Of a stretch of 64,000 nucleotides of DNA, positions 21,471-33,769 are shown one piece after another. The first letter of the stretch is position 1. Each line of letters opens with the position of its first letter. The notes beneath the pieces were generated by a model. The model was not told the DNA's origin. It did not search any database and worked only from the letters and a program-made list of their open reading frames with translations. The stretch comes from Coenobita brevimanus. Taxonomy: Eukaryota; Arthropoda; Malacostraca; Decapoda; Coenobitidae. Location: contig CM064683.1 in assembly GCA_032717465.1 (NCBI GenBank), forward strand, positions 35,043,042 to 35,107,041. The letters are read 5' to 3'. Both the position numbers and the translations under genes were made by a program.

Positions 21471-21741
21471 ACTCCGACAAGGAGAGTATGCTTTCACCTG
21501 TTTGTTTGTCTGTCTGTTTGTTTGTAAGATTACTGAAAAACTAAAAGACATTTGGACCAAATTTCATGGGTAGATAGCCCATGTCCCAGGGAACAATCGA
21601 TTAACTTATGGAACTGATCCGGATAGTATTGCAGATTCTGGATCTGGAAAACATTTCTCTGTGAAACCCTAATCAATGATGAGGAAACCTAACCCGTCAA
21701 GAAGAGTGGTTTGGAAATAACGTTGCCCTTGTCGGAGAGAT
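21471..21741. mobile_element. Candidate ~270-bp foldback/MITE with CTCCGACAAGG ends
   Basis: CTCCGACAAGG at the left (about 21471) and its complement CCTTGTCGGAG at the right (about 21729). Inside is CTGTTTGTTTGTCTGTCTGT then AAGATTACTGAAAAACTAAAAGACATTTGGACC, a style common in invertebrate MITEs. No clean TSD was found. Confidence 0.5.
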
Positions 21742-22047
21742 GCGCTCCACAGGGTGCCCCTGTGCCTCTCTAGTTTGTTATGATTTGGTCTCCGTGGTGT
21801 GGGCTGGAGTAACTTCGCTGAATTCTACGGACATGAAGCGTCTGGCTACCGAAATTCGTTACTGGTAGACAGAAAGGACAGAACTGTTTAAAGACACGCT
21901 CCGGGATCTGAAATGCGCAGCAAATAATTATTTTCTGCATTCCCTTATTCTCCCTTGATCCTCCCCGCCCCTTTTCCTTTGATGCTCTTGGTTTTATAAC
22001 TGAGTGTATCATTAAACTTATTTTTCTGTTTCTGTAACCGAAACCAG

Positions 22048-22048
22048 G

Positions 22049-22092
<44 letters not shown>

Positions 22093-22103
22093 GAGAGAGA
22101 GAG
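22048..22103. repeat. (AC)n then (GA)n
   Basis: CGCGCGCACACAC tract to about 22085, then GA to 22103. Confidence 0.95.
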
Positions 22104-22353
22104 ACTGCCAGGCAAAGATGGGAAGGAAAAAATACGGGAATAACTACAAGGACCTTTTCTATGGTAAAAATAATGATCCTCTCATACCACTTTCGTATTT
22201 CTTCTTTCTATTCTCCCTTTTTTTCTCCATATTCCATTTTTCTCTCTGTTAAATATTTTCTCTTTTACTCATACCACCTCCTCAGTTTTTCTTCTTTCGT
22301 GTTTATCCCTTCTCTTTACTGTCTCTCCTTCTCTTATGCTTTATTTGCAATGT

Positions 22354-22355
22354 CC

Positions 22356-22448
<93 letters not shown>

Positions 22449-22459
22449 CTCCGTCTGTT

Positions 22460-22500
<41 letters not shown>
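22354..22500. repeat. (GT)n then (CT)n
   Basis: GT to about 22446 and CT at 22466-22499, followed by a short A run. Confidence 0.96.
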
Positions 22501-22503
<3 letters not shown>

Positions 22504-22639
22504 AAAAAAAAAACAGGGGGGTCAGAGAAAGACTTAGTCCCGTCTCCCTTTAATCTGGCGAAATTACTTGAATATTTGAACAAACCTATTATGGCTACAC
22601 GTTATGAATATCACGGAACTTTTCATTATTATTCAAGTT

Positions 22640-23240
22640 GATATGACTTATTGTTAGCTGAAAAAAAAAAAACTGTGAGGCATAACCTAGAAATGGTCAC
22701 CAGTGATAACAGTATCTATACACTCAAAGGCTTTTCACTCAGAATAAATAAAATCGTCTGGCATTTGTTGGCAGGGATTGCAATAGTTGTTACGACCATG
22801 AGCAGGTGAATGATATTAGTACTTACAGACTATGGCTCACATGACTCACCTTTTGCTGAACATAGTCGTTTGGTACTTGCTGAAATATAGTACTAAGCCC
22901 ATGAGAGAGTTGGTGATACCTTTAGGATTTCATGGGACCAGAATAAATAAAATAACCTGGCAGTAGCTGAAATGGAGTACTGGAGGAGTTCCTACCATTA
23001 TATGTTTAATTGTACCAGTATTAACACTCTCAGGTTCCTATGAATCACTGTCAGCAGTGTATAACCATCCGACGTTAGCTACAATACAGTGTTAGAACGG
23101 ATCCAACTATGAGGAGGCTATTGGTACCAGTATTTTACACTCTCAGGTTCCTAAGACTCACTGTCAGCTGAGTACACCTGTCTCGCATTAGCTAGTGTAA
23201 AATACTAGAGATGTCCACACCAAGTGAGGGAGTTATAATC
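22640..23240. repeat. Diverged tandem family of ~120-bp units
   Basis: About four to five units. Each has AGAATAAATAAAATNNNCTGG, then TTAGCTGAAATA-GTACT, then CCATGAG-GAG and a CTCTCAGGTTCCTATGACTC-like block (about 23028 and 23146) with CACTGTCAG. Isolated related monomers occur at about 6533, 7398 and 24420-24660. Confidence 0.7.
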
Positions 23241-23700
23241 ATCAACTCTTTCTGAATCATACATTCTCTCTTTCTCCCAAGATCCTCTTTGCTTCTTTGA
23301 GTTACTGTAGTCTCGGTAATTTTGCTGTATCGTTAACATTGCTATGACTTTTTAAACTACACCCAGCAACGCACACGTCTAGAGTTTACTTTTGAGGTCA
23401 TGATGATGATGATGATGATGATGATGACGATGACGATGCTTTCAGACGTATGTTTGCGATTTGGAAATACTCATTTACCACTCCACTTCAATTACTCCTT
23501 TCTTAAATCACTACTGTTATATTTTTGCACTGTTACTGCTATCACGTGACGATTTTATGCAGGTATTGGAAAGCAAATGGTAGTGGAAAAAATTTATGGA
23601 ATTAATATCTATCAACTTCAGTTAGGAAAAAAAATCAGTCATTTTAATACGAGGATGTGAGTTTGGATTTATTCTTGCTGTTACCCAGTGATTTCATTCA
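23241..23700. other. Unassigned sequence with a short (GAT)n run
   Basis: ATGATGATGATGATGATG at about 23399-23427. Otherwise nothing recognised. Confidence 0.5.
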
Positions 23701-23715
23701 GAATGAAGAGCTCCC

Positions 23716-23890
23716 TGGTAATAGTAGTAATAGTAGTAGTAGTAGTAATAATAGTAGTAGTAACAGTAGTAGCAGTAGTAGTAGTAGTAGTAACAGTTAT
23801 TGTAGACCCCGGTTTATATGAATGTGAATCCAGTGGAGCACTGGCTGAAGTGCCCCTCTCCTGCAAATCACTATCTTCCTTTCGGGAGAT
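23716..23890 (-). mobile_element. Trinucleotide-tailed interspersed repeat, copy 2
   Basis: A (TAG)n/(TAA)n tract to about 23797 runs directly into GACCCCGGTTTATATGAATG, AATCCAGTGGAGCACTGGC and GAAGTGCCCCTCTCCTGC, matching 17636-17700. Confidence 0.7.
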
Positions 23891-24059
23891 ATGGATATAT
23901 CTCTATAACCAGTCACTGGAGCTTTCCGAGATGACGGCCTTCTCCAGCACCGTTAGCTATAGCAGTAAATGATGGTTATTATCAGTAACAATTAATCCTT
24001 TTAGTTCGATAAGTTTGCAATAAAGTGATATAGAATTATCACATGGTACCAGGAACCAA

Positions 24060-24660
24060 AAATAATCTCATCTAACTAACGGGGATTAGCTGGATCAATT
24101 CGTCTGAGGACAGCAAGAATAAAATAAAAAAGGACGTCATCGGATGAAAAAAGTTAGACTTCGAGATGATTTTATTTAGGTCATATAAGTAGTCTGTGCA
24201 TACCTGACGGAAATAGACGAGCAGGTTGACAAATGCAAACAGACAGAAACGGATGGACACAGTCGGAAACCTTAAAAATAGACAGACCCACAGTGAGATA
24301 ATAGCAAGTTAGGATAACTGCGTGAATCTCTTCATGTAAAAGTACACTTACCTACTTAAATGAATCTCTATTATTCTATAGTAAACTGCCCTTGTTTCAA
24401 TGAGATGTAATTAAGGTGATACCAAAGTATTAATTAACATCGGAGGCTCCTATGACTCACCCGTAAATGATTATAATTGCCGTGCGTTACATGGAAAGTA
24501 CTGAATAACTGTACCGGCCATGAGAGGAACACTAGTAACACTATTAGCACTTCGAGGCCTATGGCCTTCTCTTAGCTGAATAAAAATATTCTGGCTCCTG
24601 CTTAAATAGATCAGTTCATTTGTCCCGAACATAGTAGAGTCAAATATATGATCTAGCGAT
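24060..24660. repeat. Old interspersed repeats (CGTCTGAG motif and ~120-bp monomers)
   Basis: GGATCAATTCGTCTGAGGAC then AGCAAGAATAAAATAAAA near 24092. CGGAGGCTCCTATGACTCAC near 24441 and TTAGCTGAATAAAAATATTC near 24574 fit the 22640-23240 unit. Confidence 0.55.
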
Positions 24661-25530
<870 letters not shown>

Positions 25531-25649
25531 TCGTTTCTACTTTTTCTGAAATTGAAGAGTTGGGATAATCGTTTGCCTACTGTCAGACTAATTTATCTTG
25601 CCGATCAATGAAACATACAGTATTGAGATATGAGGTTTGTAAACTATGA

Positions 25650-26005
25650 TGAGGGTCTGCTAGGAGGGGGAGGGGTTGATGGGAAGGGGGAGGCTTGGTG
25701 CATGGAACAGGTACTTCTTGCACGTGGAGAGGATGCAAGGAAGGGATAGTGTTGCATGTGGATAGGTGACAGGATACTAGGAAAGGGAGGTGTTGCTGGG
25801 GAAGGAAGAAGCTGCTGGGAGGGGAAAGGTGCTTCTATGAGAGAAAGAGGCTGTTCGTGGGTGAGGAGCTGCGGGGAAGGGGGAGATGCTGTTAGGACGG
25901 GGAGGAGCTGCTGGGAGTGGAAGATGGATGGGGATGGGGAGGGGCTCTTGAAATGGAAGGGACTCTTGGAAGGGAGAGGGACTCCAGGGAGAGGAAGCAG
26001 GAAAG
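25650..26005. repeat. G-rich minisatellite-like tract
   Basis: Variants of GGGGAAGGGGGAGGCTTG and GAGGTGCTGCTGGGAGGG recur at about 20-35 bp. The Gly/Arg-rich frame is its translation. Many GGG runs on one strand give G-quadruplex potential. Confidence 0.75.
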
Positions 26006-26202
26006 ATACATAGTAGATCCTTGGAAATTAATACAGTACTGGGTTTGGCCGTTACAACAGGCTAATTCAGTACGCATAAATAGCCAGCCAAAAGTGAAAC
26101 AGTTACGAGACACGGAATCAAGAAGTGATGATGCACCAGGGAAGAAGTAGGGCTCCGGTTGTTCTGATGCGGGGAACTGATGAACACTGTATCTGGAATC
26201 TA

Positions 26203-26203
<1 letters not shown>

Positions 26204-26284
<81 letters not shown>
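26204..26284. repeat. (AT)n microsatellite
   Basis: AT tract with one A insertion near 26245. Confidence 0.97.
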
Positions 26285-26286
<2 letters not shown>

Positions 26287-26287
26287 C

Positions 26288-26700
26288 TATCTATCTATCA
26301 TCCAGTCCTATATTGCTCCATGAGGAGCGTAGGAGCCCTGGGCTAGGCAGTTGTCCCGACATTTAAGATGAGAGTGACCAGCCTCACTCATCCCTGAGTG
26401 GCATTACACGAGCAATCAACCCCAACCATTCCTTGGATATAAACCTTCACCGGCTCAATCCGATTGGAGCGCAATAATTACCCACTAAATAACCAGGCGC
26501 CAAAATTTGGTTATATGGTTGCCACCCAGCGTAGTAAATGGTTTCCTGGTGTACAGGAAACCATTTGGCTTGTCACTCAGTGTAGAATCACCCACAGGCA
26601 GAAGGAAGAGAAAAGAATGAAGGAAAGAAAGACAGAAGAGGGAGTGTAAAGTTGCCCAAAGGCAGAAGGACAAGGAAAGAATGAAGGAAAGGAAGACAGA
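26288..26700 (-). mobile_element. Interspersed repeat with a perfect 13-bp hairpin, copy 1
   Basis: A (TCTA)n tract at the left (26288-26300) and a unique-looking body, then GGTTGCCACCCAGCG. Next is AAATGGTTTCCTG (26536-26548), the 5-nt loop GTGTA and CAGGAAACCATTT (26554-26566). The ~80 bp around the hairpin recur at 57478-57560. Beyond it a ~65-bp GGCAGAAGGA...AAGACAGAAGAG block is tandemly duplicated. Orientation is set by the tetranucleotide tail and is tentative. Confidence 0.7.
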
Positions 26701-26705
26701 AGAGA

Positions 26706-26706
<1 letters not shown>

Positions 26707-26765
<59 letters not shown>

Positions 26766-26856
26766 TATATAGAGAGATAGAGAGATAGATATATGATAGT
26801 TAGATAGATAGATATAGATAGATAGACAGATAGATATGGATAGAGATAGATAGCTA
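26707..26856. repeat. (AT)n then GATA-type microsatellite
   Basis: AT to 26762, then GATA/GACA to about 26855, where the foldback element begins. Confidence 0.96.
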
Positions 26857-26857
26857 G

Positions 26858-27056
26858 TACGGTTATTTTGCGAAATTGGTCATTTTCCAAATTTCACAGC
26901 TAGTTTGCAAAGAAACCAAAACCCTGTTAAGTTTGGAAAATTACCTTAAATGTCTGGTTGATTTGCAAAGAAACCAAAATCCTGGTAAGTTTCCAAAATT
27001 ACCCTAAATGTCTGGGTAATTTGCAAAAGCTCATGAAAAACGGCTGTTTTGCAAAA

Positions 27057-27099
<43 letters not shown>

Positions 27100-27474
27100 G
27101 AAGCAATGTGAAGGGTAAACAAGTAGCCAGTTGACAATAGGTCAGACTAGGTTGTCAGGTCAGGTTAGGTTAGGTTAGGTAAATTGTGAAGAATGCTAAG
27201 TTATGTTAAGCGTTCACCTAACCTAACCTAGCCTAACCTAACCTAATCTTAATCTAGATTATCCTAGCCTATCCTAACTGCAGCCTAAATTAACCTAACG
27301 TAATTGCAAATTGACCGAATAAATTGTTGATGATTTTGCAAAATAGCCGGTTTTCATGTGCTTTTCCAAAGTACCCAGATATTCAAAGTAATTTTGCAAA
27401 CTTTCCAGGGTTTTAGTTTCTTTCCAAACTGACCGGGAAATTTGGATAATGACCTATTTCGCAAAATAACCGTA
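26858..27474. mobile_element. Long-inverted-repeat foldback element with TTAGG/CCTAA core
   Basis: The left end TACGGTTATTTTGCGAAATT...GGTCATTTTCCAAATTT is nearly the reverse complement of the right end AAATTTGGATAATGACC...TATTTCGCAAAATAACCGTA (about 35 of 38 bases by eye). Similarity continues inward for ~150-200 bp as alternating TTTGCAAA, ACCAAAACCCTG and GGAAAATTACC phrases. The left arm has its ~64-bp inner block in tandem duplicate. The centre holds a GT tract (27060-27096), TTAGG repeats at 27161-27180 and CCTAA repeats at 27215-27250. A TA may be the TSD. No ORF. Confidence 0.85.
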
Positions 27475-27482
27475 ACCTATGT

Positions 27483-27675
27483 ATCAGCCGTGGTTCAGCA
27501 GGTTAGAGCGCTCTGCTCTGACCGAAGGGTCGGAGGCTCGAGTCCTCTCAAGTGTCACTGGTAGACGTCAGGAAGGGCATCCGGTCCTAAAGTGCTACAC
27601 GCTCCAAACCTAAGTCCTCTATCCAGGGGTAATGCCGTAGCCATTATCGAAAAAAGGTGACACGGCGTAAAACTT
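27483..27675 (+). mobile_element. tRNA-derived SINE
   Basis: Begins just after the foldback element. GCCGTGGTTCAGCAGGTTAG (box A region), AGCGCTCTGCTCTGACC (anticodon arm-like) and GGAGGCTCGAGTCCTC (box B) are followed by a body with GTCAGGAAGGGCATCCGG, a phrase I associate with SINE/RTE tails in other metazoans. It ends in AT then a GATA tract at 27676-27746. Confidence 0.8.
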
Positions 27676-27691
27676 ATATATATATATATAT

Positions 27692-27746
<55 letters not shown>
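27676..27746. repeat. (AT)n/(GATA)n tail microsatellite
   Basis: Directly follows the SINE 3' end. Confidence 0.95.
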
Positions 27747-27756
27747 TACCTTAGAG

Positions 27757-28032
27757 CAGGGGTGGGGAACATCCGGCGTCCGGGCCGTATAAGGCCCGCA
27801 AAACAGTTTGATCAGGCCCGCGGGGCAATTCATAAATGCAATTTCAGAAACTCATGAACGAATATATATGTATAATATATAGATAGATAGATAGATAGAT
27901 ATAGATAGATAGATAGATAGATAGATAATGTACTGGGCTACAGTTGATTTTAAGTTGATAATCTTTATGGCCCGCGAATGATGTTAAAAATATCCTAATG
28001 GCCCTTAACAGGAGAAAGGTTCCCCACCCCTG
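27757..28032. mobile_element. hAT-like non-autonomous DNA transposon (MITE)
   Basis: Perfect 14-bp terminal inverted repeats, CAGGGGTGGGGAAC and GTTCCCCACCCCTG, with the subterminal GGCCCGC/GCCCGCGG motifs typical of hAT elements. It is 276 bp long and contains a GATA SSR (27880-27928). The expected 8-bp TSD (CCTTAGAG against CCTCAAGA) is imperfect. Confidence 0.87.
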
Positions 28033-28035
28033 CCT

Positions 28036-28076
<41 letters not shown>
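28036..28076. repeat. (GA)n microsatellite
   Basis: GA tract abutting the hAT MITE. Confidence 0.95.
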
Positions 28077-28078
<2 letters not shown>

Positions 28079-28099
28079 GAGAGATATTTTGTCAAATTC

Positions 28100-29095
<996 letters not shown>

Positions 29096-29261
29096 TTCAT
29101 GTATTTATGTACCCTCTGCTGGTAACGGTTATTGTCGTCACTGGAAATCAATGCAGACTTGCTATTGATTCCTTGTAAAAGAAATTATTGCTAAGCTAAA
29201 ATACAAAGAAAAAGGTTCTTTGATGATGGCGAAATAAAGCAGAGACAAGAAAAAATGATAA

Positions 29262-29302
29262 TAGTAATAACAGTAATAATAATAATAATAATAATTATCA
29301 TT

Positions 29303-29337
<35 letters not shown>

Positions 29338-29392
29338 CATTATTATTATTATCATTATTATTATTATTATTATTATTATGATGATGTTGATG
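29262..29392. repeat. (AAT)n meeting (ATT)n
   Basis: AATAATAAT switches to ATTATTATT near 29295, so the tract is self-complementary. Confidence 0.95.
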
Positions 29393-29589
29393 ATGGTTAA
29401 GGTATTGATGAAGATGATAGAGTATTAATAAAAGTCAACATTATCTAGATAAATGCAAACTGGAAATTGCTGTTTCCGTGTAGGTATCTGACATGAAAGT
29501 AATTTGTGCACTAACTTCCCCACTCGTTCGATATATTGAATCATCGTGTCTCTCGGGAAGATTCTGTGATTATTGTCCTGTTTGTCTGA

Positions 29590-30000
29590 ATTTAGAGAGA
29601 ATAAGAGGGTGATACAGTAAAGAGAAGGATAACAAGGGAAAGAAGGTGAAGGATGGATTGCAAATGGGAGAGAAGAGAGGGAAGACTTAGGAAAATGAGG
29701 GTGTGGGAAGGAAAGAGGGAAGAAAGGTGTAAGTACAATAATACGGTAAATGTTGAGGAAGAGAAGTGGAGAGATGATAATAGAACAAGGAAGGGTATCG
29801 AGTGAGAGAAAGAGAGGAGAGGCAAAAGGCTGGCAGGGAGAAAGGGGGAGGGAAACATGGAGAGGGGAAAGCAAGGAATAGGAAGTGTTAGGGAAAAGAA
29901 AGAGGAGGTGGTTGTGACGTTCTTATAAGCATAAATAAATCTTCTGGAGACAGGAAAAATAAAGTAAAAACACGACATAATATTGCAGTATGAGGATGTT
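29590..30000. other. Purine-rich tract and a CTTCTGGAGACAGG repeat-family copy
   Basis: A/G-rich from 29590 to 29920. At about 29930 ATAAATAAATCTTCTGGAGA, then GGAAAAATAAAG, belongs to the CGTCTGGAG family. Confidence 0.6.
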
Positions 30001-30261
30001 ATTTTTTGCCACGCCCACAGTGGCTGCCAAATCCAGAGTGTCCTTAACTGTGTCTCTCACTTGCATGCTCACTTACCGAGTCACGGTACATTTTTGAAGG
30101 ATGAGCGCCACACTTTCAATTCAGTTGGTCTTCGACGCCTCCACAGCGGCCACTTCTGAGTTGTATCTAAAGTGTGTGTTGTGTACATGAAGAGTGTGTT
30201 TGCTATGTGTCTGGAGAGTGTGTTCAGACATATAGGACATCTTTTTTAATGTTCGGGTGGG

Positions 30262-30600
30262 GAATACTGTTACCATGGGTGCAGCTATAAAATGTGTCAC
30301 TTGTCTTGCATTAGAGTCTTGCTATCTACTGACGAATTGTATTGAAGCCTCACGGGTTAAACAGCCTGTACCTTTCTTTAACACTGGAGAGGGACGTTCT
30401 TATCTGGCGACACCGATACAGCAGGGTTGTGGTGCTGCACAGTTAAACAATGCCCCTAGTCTCCCCTTCCCCCCCCCCATCCTTCAAAAGGAGGTTGTTG
30501 GGCTGCAGCAGAGGGCAGCTTCAGCCTGTAGTCCACTGGGTTCACTTTCATACGAACCTGAGTCCTAAACAACAACTATCGCTACATTTGCACTTTCCCA
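30262..30600 (+). mobile_element. Trinucleotide-tailed interspersed repeat, copy 3 (reverse orientation)
   Basis: AGAGGGCAGCTTCAGCCTG, AGTCCACTGGGTTCACTTTC and CGAACCTGAGTCC near 30505-30570 are the complement of 17636-17700. Upstream, CGACACCGATACAGCAGGGT resembles the complement of 58440-58480. It ends in ACAACAACTATCGC. Confidence 0.7.
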
Positions 30601-30680
30601 AGCTGAAGAATAAGCAGAAGCAATCCTCATCCTTGTAATAGGACTGAAAAATGCTGGGACACAGAGACATCATGAACTGA

Positions 30681-30758
<78 letters not shown>
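30681..30758. repeat. (AT)n microsatellite
   Basis: Uninterrupted AT tract followed by GA. Confidence 0.97.
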
Positions 30759-30759
<1 letters not shown>

Positions 30760-30764
<5 letters not shown>

Positions 30765-31460
30765 AAGAGAGAGAGAGTGCACTGGAAAGTTAGATATTCT
30801 TTAAATTAGAAAGAGGAGGCAACATAAAAAGGTTTTGAGAAGTTACGGGAAGAACAAGAGGAAGCGAAAGTGAGAACGAATGTGAGCGAACGCGAACGAG
30901 TAACTAGTGATAAAGAATGAGAGGGAGGAATGAGCAAGTAAGGTACAGGTAGCTAATAGGTAAGAGTGACAAAGAAGGCAGAGAAAGTGAGAGGAGTAAA
31001 GAGTAAAACGGTGAGAGAGGAAGGAAGCAGGAGAATCTAGGAGAATGAATAAATGTAGAGGGACAGTTTGAGGAAGAGGATAAGAGAAGGATGGAAGAAG
31101 AAATTGAGTAGGAATAAAGTATAATGTAAAGTGAGACCGTGAGGGAGATAAGGAAAAACAAAGTGAAAAACGAAATAATAATAATGGTTTGTGAGAGTGA
31201 AAATGAAAAAGTAAGCATATGAAATGACAGTGAGAAAGTAAGAAAGAGGCAGAAATAATAACAGAATGAGTAAAACGAGAAACAGTGCATAATGAATAGT
31301 AAGAGAATTCGAGAATGTGGAGTAGGAAACGAATGAGAGAATGGATAAACTAAGATAGATTGGCAGACAGACAGATAAATAGATTCAGAGAGAGAGATGA
31401 GAAAATAAGAGACGGAGAAAGCGGATGAGTTGTGGAGAGAAGAAAATAAGAGGACGCGCT
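30760..31460. other. Purine-rich low-complexity sequence
   Basis: Almost all A and G on the plus strand. Open frames on the minus strand are Ser/Leu/Phe-rich artefacts. Confidence 0.7.
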
Positions 31461-32188
31461 AAAAATGAGTTGAAAACAGATTGTGCTGATAAAAGACAGG
31501 AAAATAGAGATATGGTTCCTTCATTTCGATTTGTCTCATGCTGAGTAAAATCGTCTGGAGAAAATAAGAATAAAACAGGAAAGATATAATCCTACTTGGA
31601 GGTACAATGGAGATTGTTGCTCTCGTATTCATTACGAAAGGCTTGAAAAAAATCATCCGTAAAATGCAAGAATATAGTCGAAATGGCGTGCATGACGGAA
31701 ACTTTCTAAACATTTCATTACGAGAGGGACAGGTACAGGATCTACGAAAAAAATGGTCTAGATGCAACAAGAATTAAATACACTGCAACAGTAAATATGA
31801 GGCAGGAGTTTACTGATACTCTTAGTCGTTCATGTATTCATAAACTCAGATGTAGGTATACCCTTTACATTTTGTATTTCCTTCTGCATCTGACCTCACT
31901 CTTTAAAACCTAATGTGTCCTGTCATCTGCAATCTAACTATAGCAATCATTTGTTCATTAAAAAAAAAAAAAGAAGTAAAGTGCAACTCTGTTTTTCATG
32001 TTTTCTTGCATCGGGTCCTTTCTTGTTTTCCATATATCTATATCTATCCATCTGTCTCTCTATCTATTTGAAGAATAAATATATATTGAATATATTATGA
32101 ACTGTAACTCGAATTTTGCCGAGCGAATTATGGCTCATCTATCAGTCAATCAATATATCAATCAGTGTCTACCTATATATATATATAA
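31461..32188. other. Unassigned AT-rich sequence
   Basis: One CGTCTGGAG-family copy near 31540 (CTGAGTAAAATCGTCTGGAG) and a short A run at 31960. Otherwise nothing. Confidence 0.5.
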
Positions 32189-32654
32189 TGTTGTTTCAGC
32201 CTCAGTGATTAGGTTGATTTTTCGAGATCGACATGTAGACATGGAAGGCATTTAATCAAAGGCAGAAGAACACTTGGTTTTATTCCTTCTAGTTACAGTA
32301 GCAAAACACTGATTTATCTCTCCCACGTTAACTCTGTCCTTCACTCACTACTACTCGGTCACTGGCTGACTAACTCTCACTTACTGACTCTGATTAACCA
32401 CTCTGCCCTTCACTGATTACTCATTGTCTGACTCACAAACTCTGTCACTGATTCATTTATGGCTCACTGACGAAGAAAATGAACTGCCGTGCACACGACT
32501 CACTGATCTGAACTACCTGGCACGCTGACTCAGTCTGCACTCACACATTTCCTGAACTGAACTCTATTACTGCTCTCTCACTGACCACCATGTGCACGTA
32601 CTGTACCCCATCCTTTACACTTGGCTGACTCTCAGCAGGGAGAGTTGCACAACA
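32189..32654 (-). mobile_element. Isolated LTR of an LTR retrotransposon
   Basis: On the minus strand it begins TGTTGTGCAACTCTCC and ends ...GAAACAACA, i.e. TGTTGT...ACAACA ends, 466 bp. An AATAAA signal lies inside (near 32281). The adjoining minus-strand sequence GCCAGGGGGAAA is a polypurine tract, which marks this as the 3' LTR. I see no gag, pol or second LTR nearby, so the element is truncated or recombined. Confidence 0.75.
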
Positions 32655-32668
32655 TTTCCCCCTGGCTT
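32655..32668 (-). promoter_or_regulatory. Polypurine tract of the LTR element
   Basis: GCCAGGGGGAAA on the minus strand, immediately before the LTR start TGTTGTG. It is the usual plus-strand primer site for LTR retroelements. Confidence 0.7.
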
Positions 32669-32990
32669 TCCCTGCTAGCACAGCCCAGAAAGTAAAGATC
32701 TAGTAAAGAATTCACATTTTCTGATGCAATAATGCACATTCTAGATCCTAGAAATTATCCCTCATTTTCACATACAACAATACACTTAAATTAACATGAA
32801 CAATAATGACAAGAACTAATTCCTACAGTAAGAAAGAAATGGAAATATATACCAGAATCTCCAGAATGTTCCACACATCTCTAGATACAAACATTACCCG
32901 AATCCTAATGGCATAACACTTAATTTCTGGAATGTTCCTCACACCTCCGTACAATAAGAACTTCCCTAATCTTACCGGCATAATATATAT
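32669..32990. other. A-rich flank with a ~75-bp diverged tandem duplication
   Basis: CCAGAATGTTCCACACATCT...CCTAATGGCATAA (about 32860-32910) is repeated as CTGGAATGTTCCTCACACCTC...CTTACCGGCATAA (about 32924-32982). It may be the 3' internal region of the LTR element. Confidence 0.55.
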
Positions 32991-32995
32991 ATATA

Positions 32996-33425
<430 letters not shown>

Positions 33426-33769
33426 AGCTCATAAGTAAGGCTTGTCAGGTTTAAGGCAACCATGACTTAGTATTCAAGTTATTGGGGTAGCTAAGTTGTC
33501 AGATGAAAACCGACTGACTAATCTATTTAGAAGTAATCAGAGGAAAGGATGGAACAGGGAGGGAAGGTGGTAGGGGTGTTAATACTTTCATTACTATGAT
33601 GTATTAATTTCAGTTTTTTCTTGCCACGGTCAGGCGAATTTACTAAGCTTAGGACAGATCCATATAGATTCTCCTCCATAGGGGGAGAATCTATATAAAC
33701 TGAGCACCATACAAGTGTCCGGATGTAGTAAACAAAAAAAATGGATGGCGTTGGTAAATGAATGGTAAT

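Noticed and set aside
27161..27250. Real telomere end
   Set aside because: Only four to six TTAGG/CCTAA units in inverted order inside a foldback element; single-copy sequence and other elements lie on both sides.
27483..27560. Functional tRNA gene
   Set aside because: Good promoter boxes but no pairing acceptor stem, and the sequence continues into a SINE body. The same holds for 3318, 7340, 16087, 39330, 40440 and 46990.
30257..30568. 103-residue frame as a small gene
   Set aside because: It lies in a four-copy interspersed repeat and the frame is not kept in the other copies.
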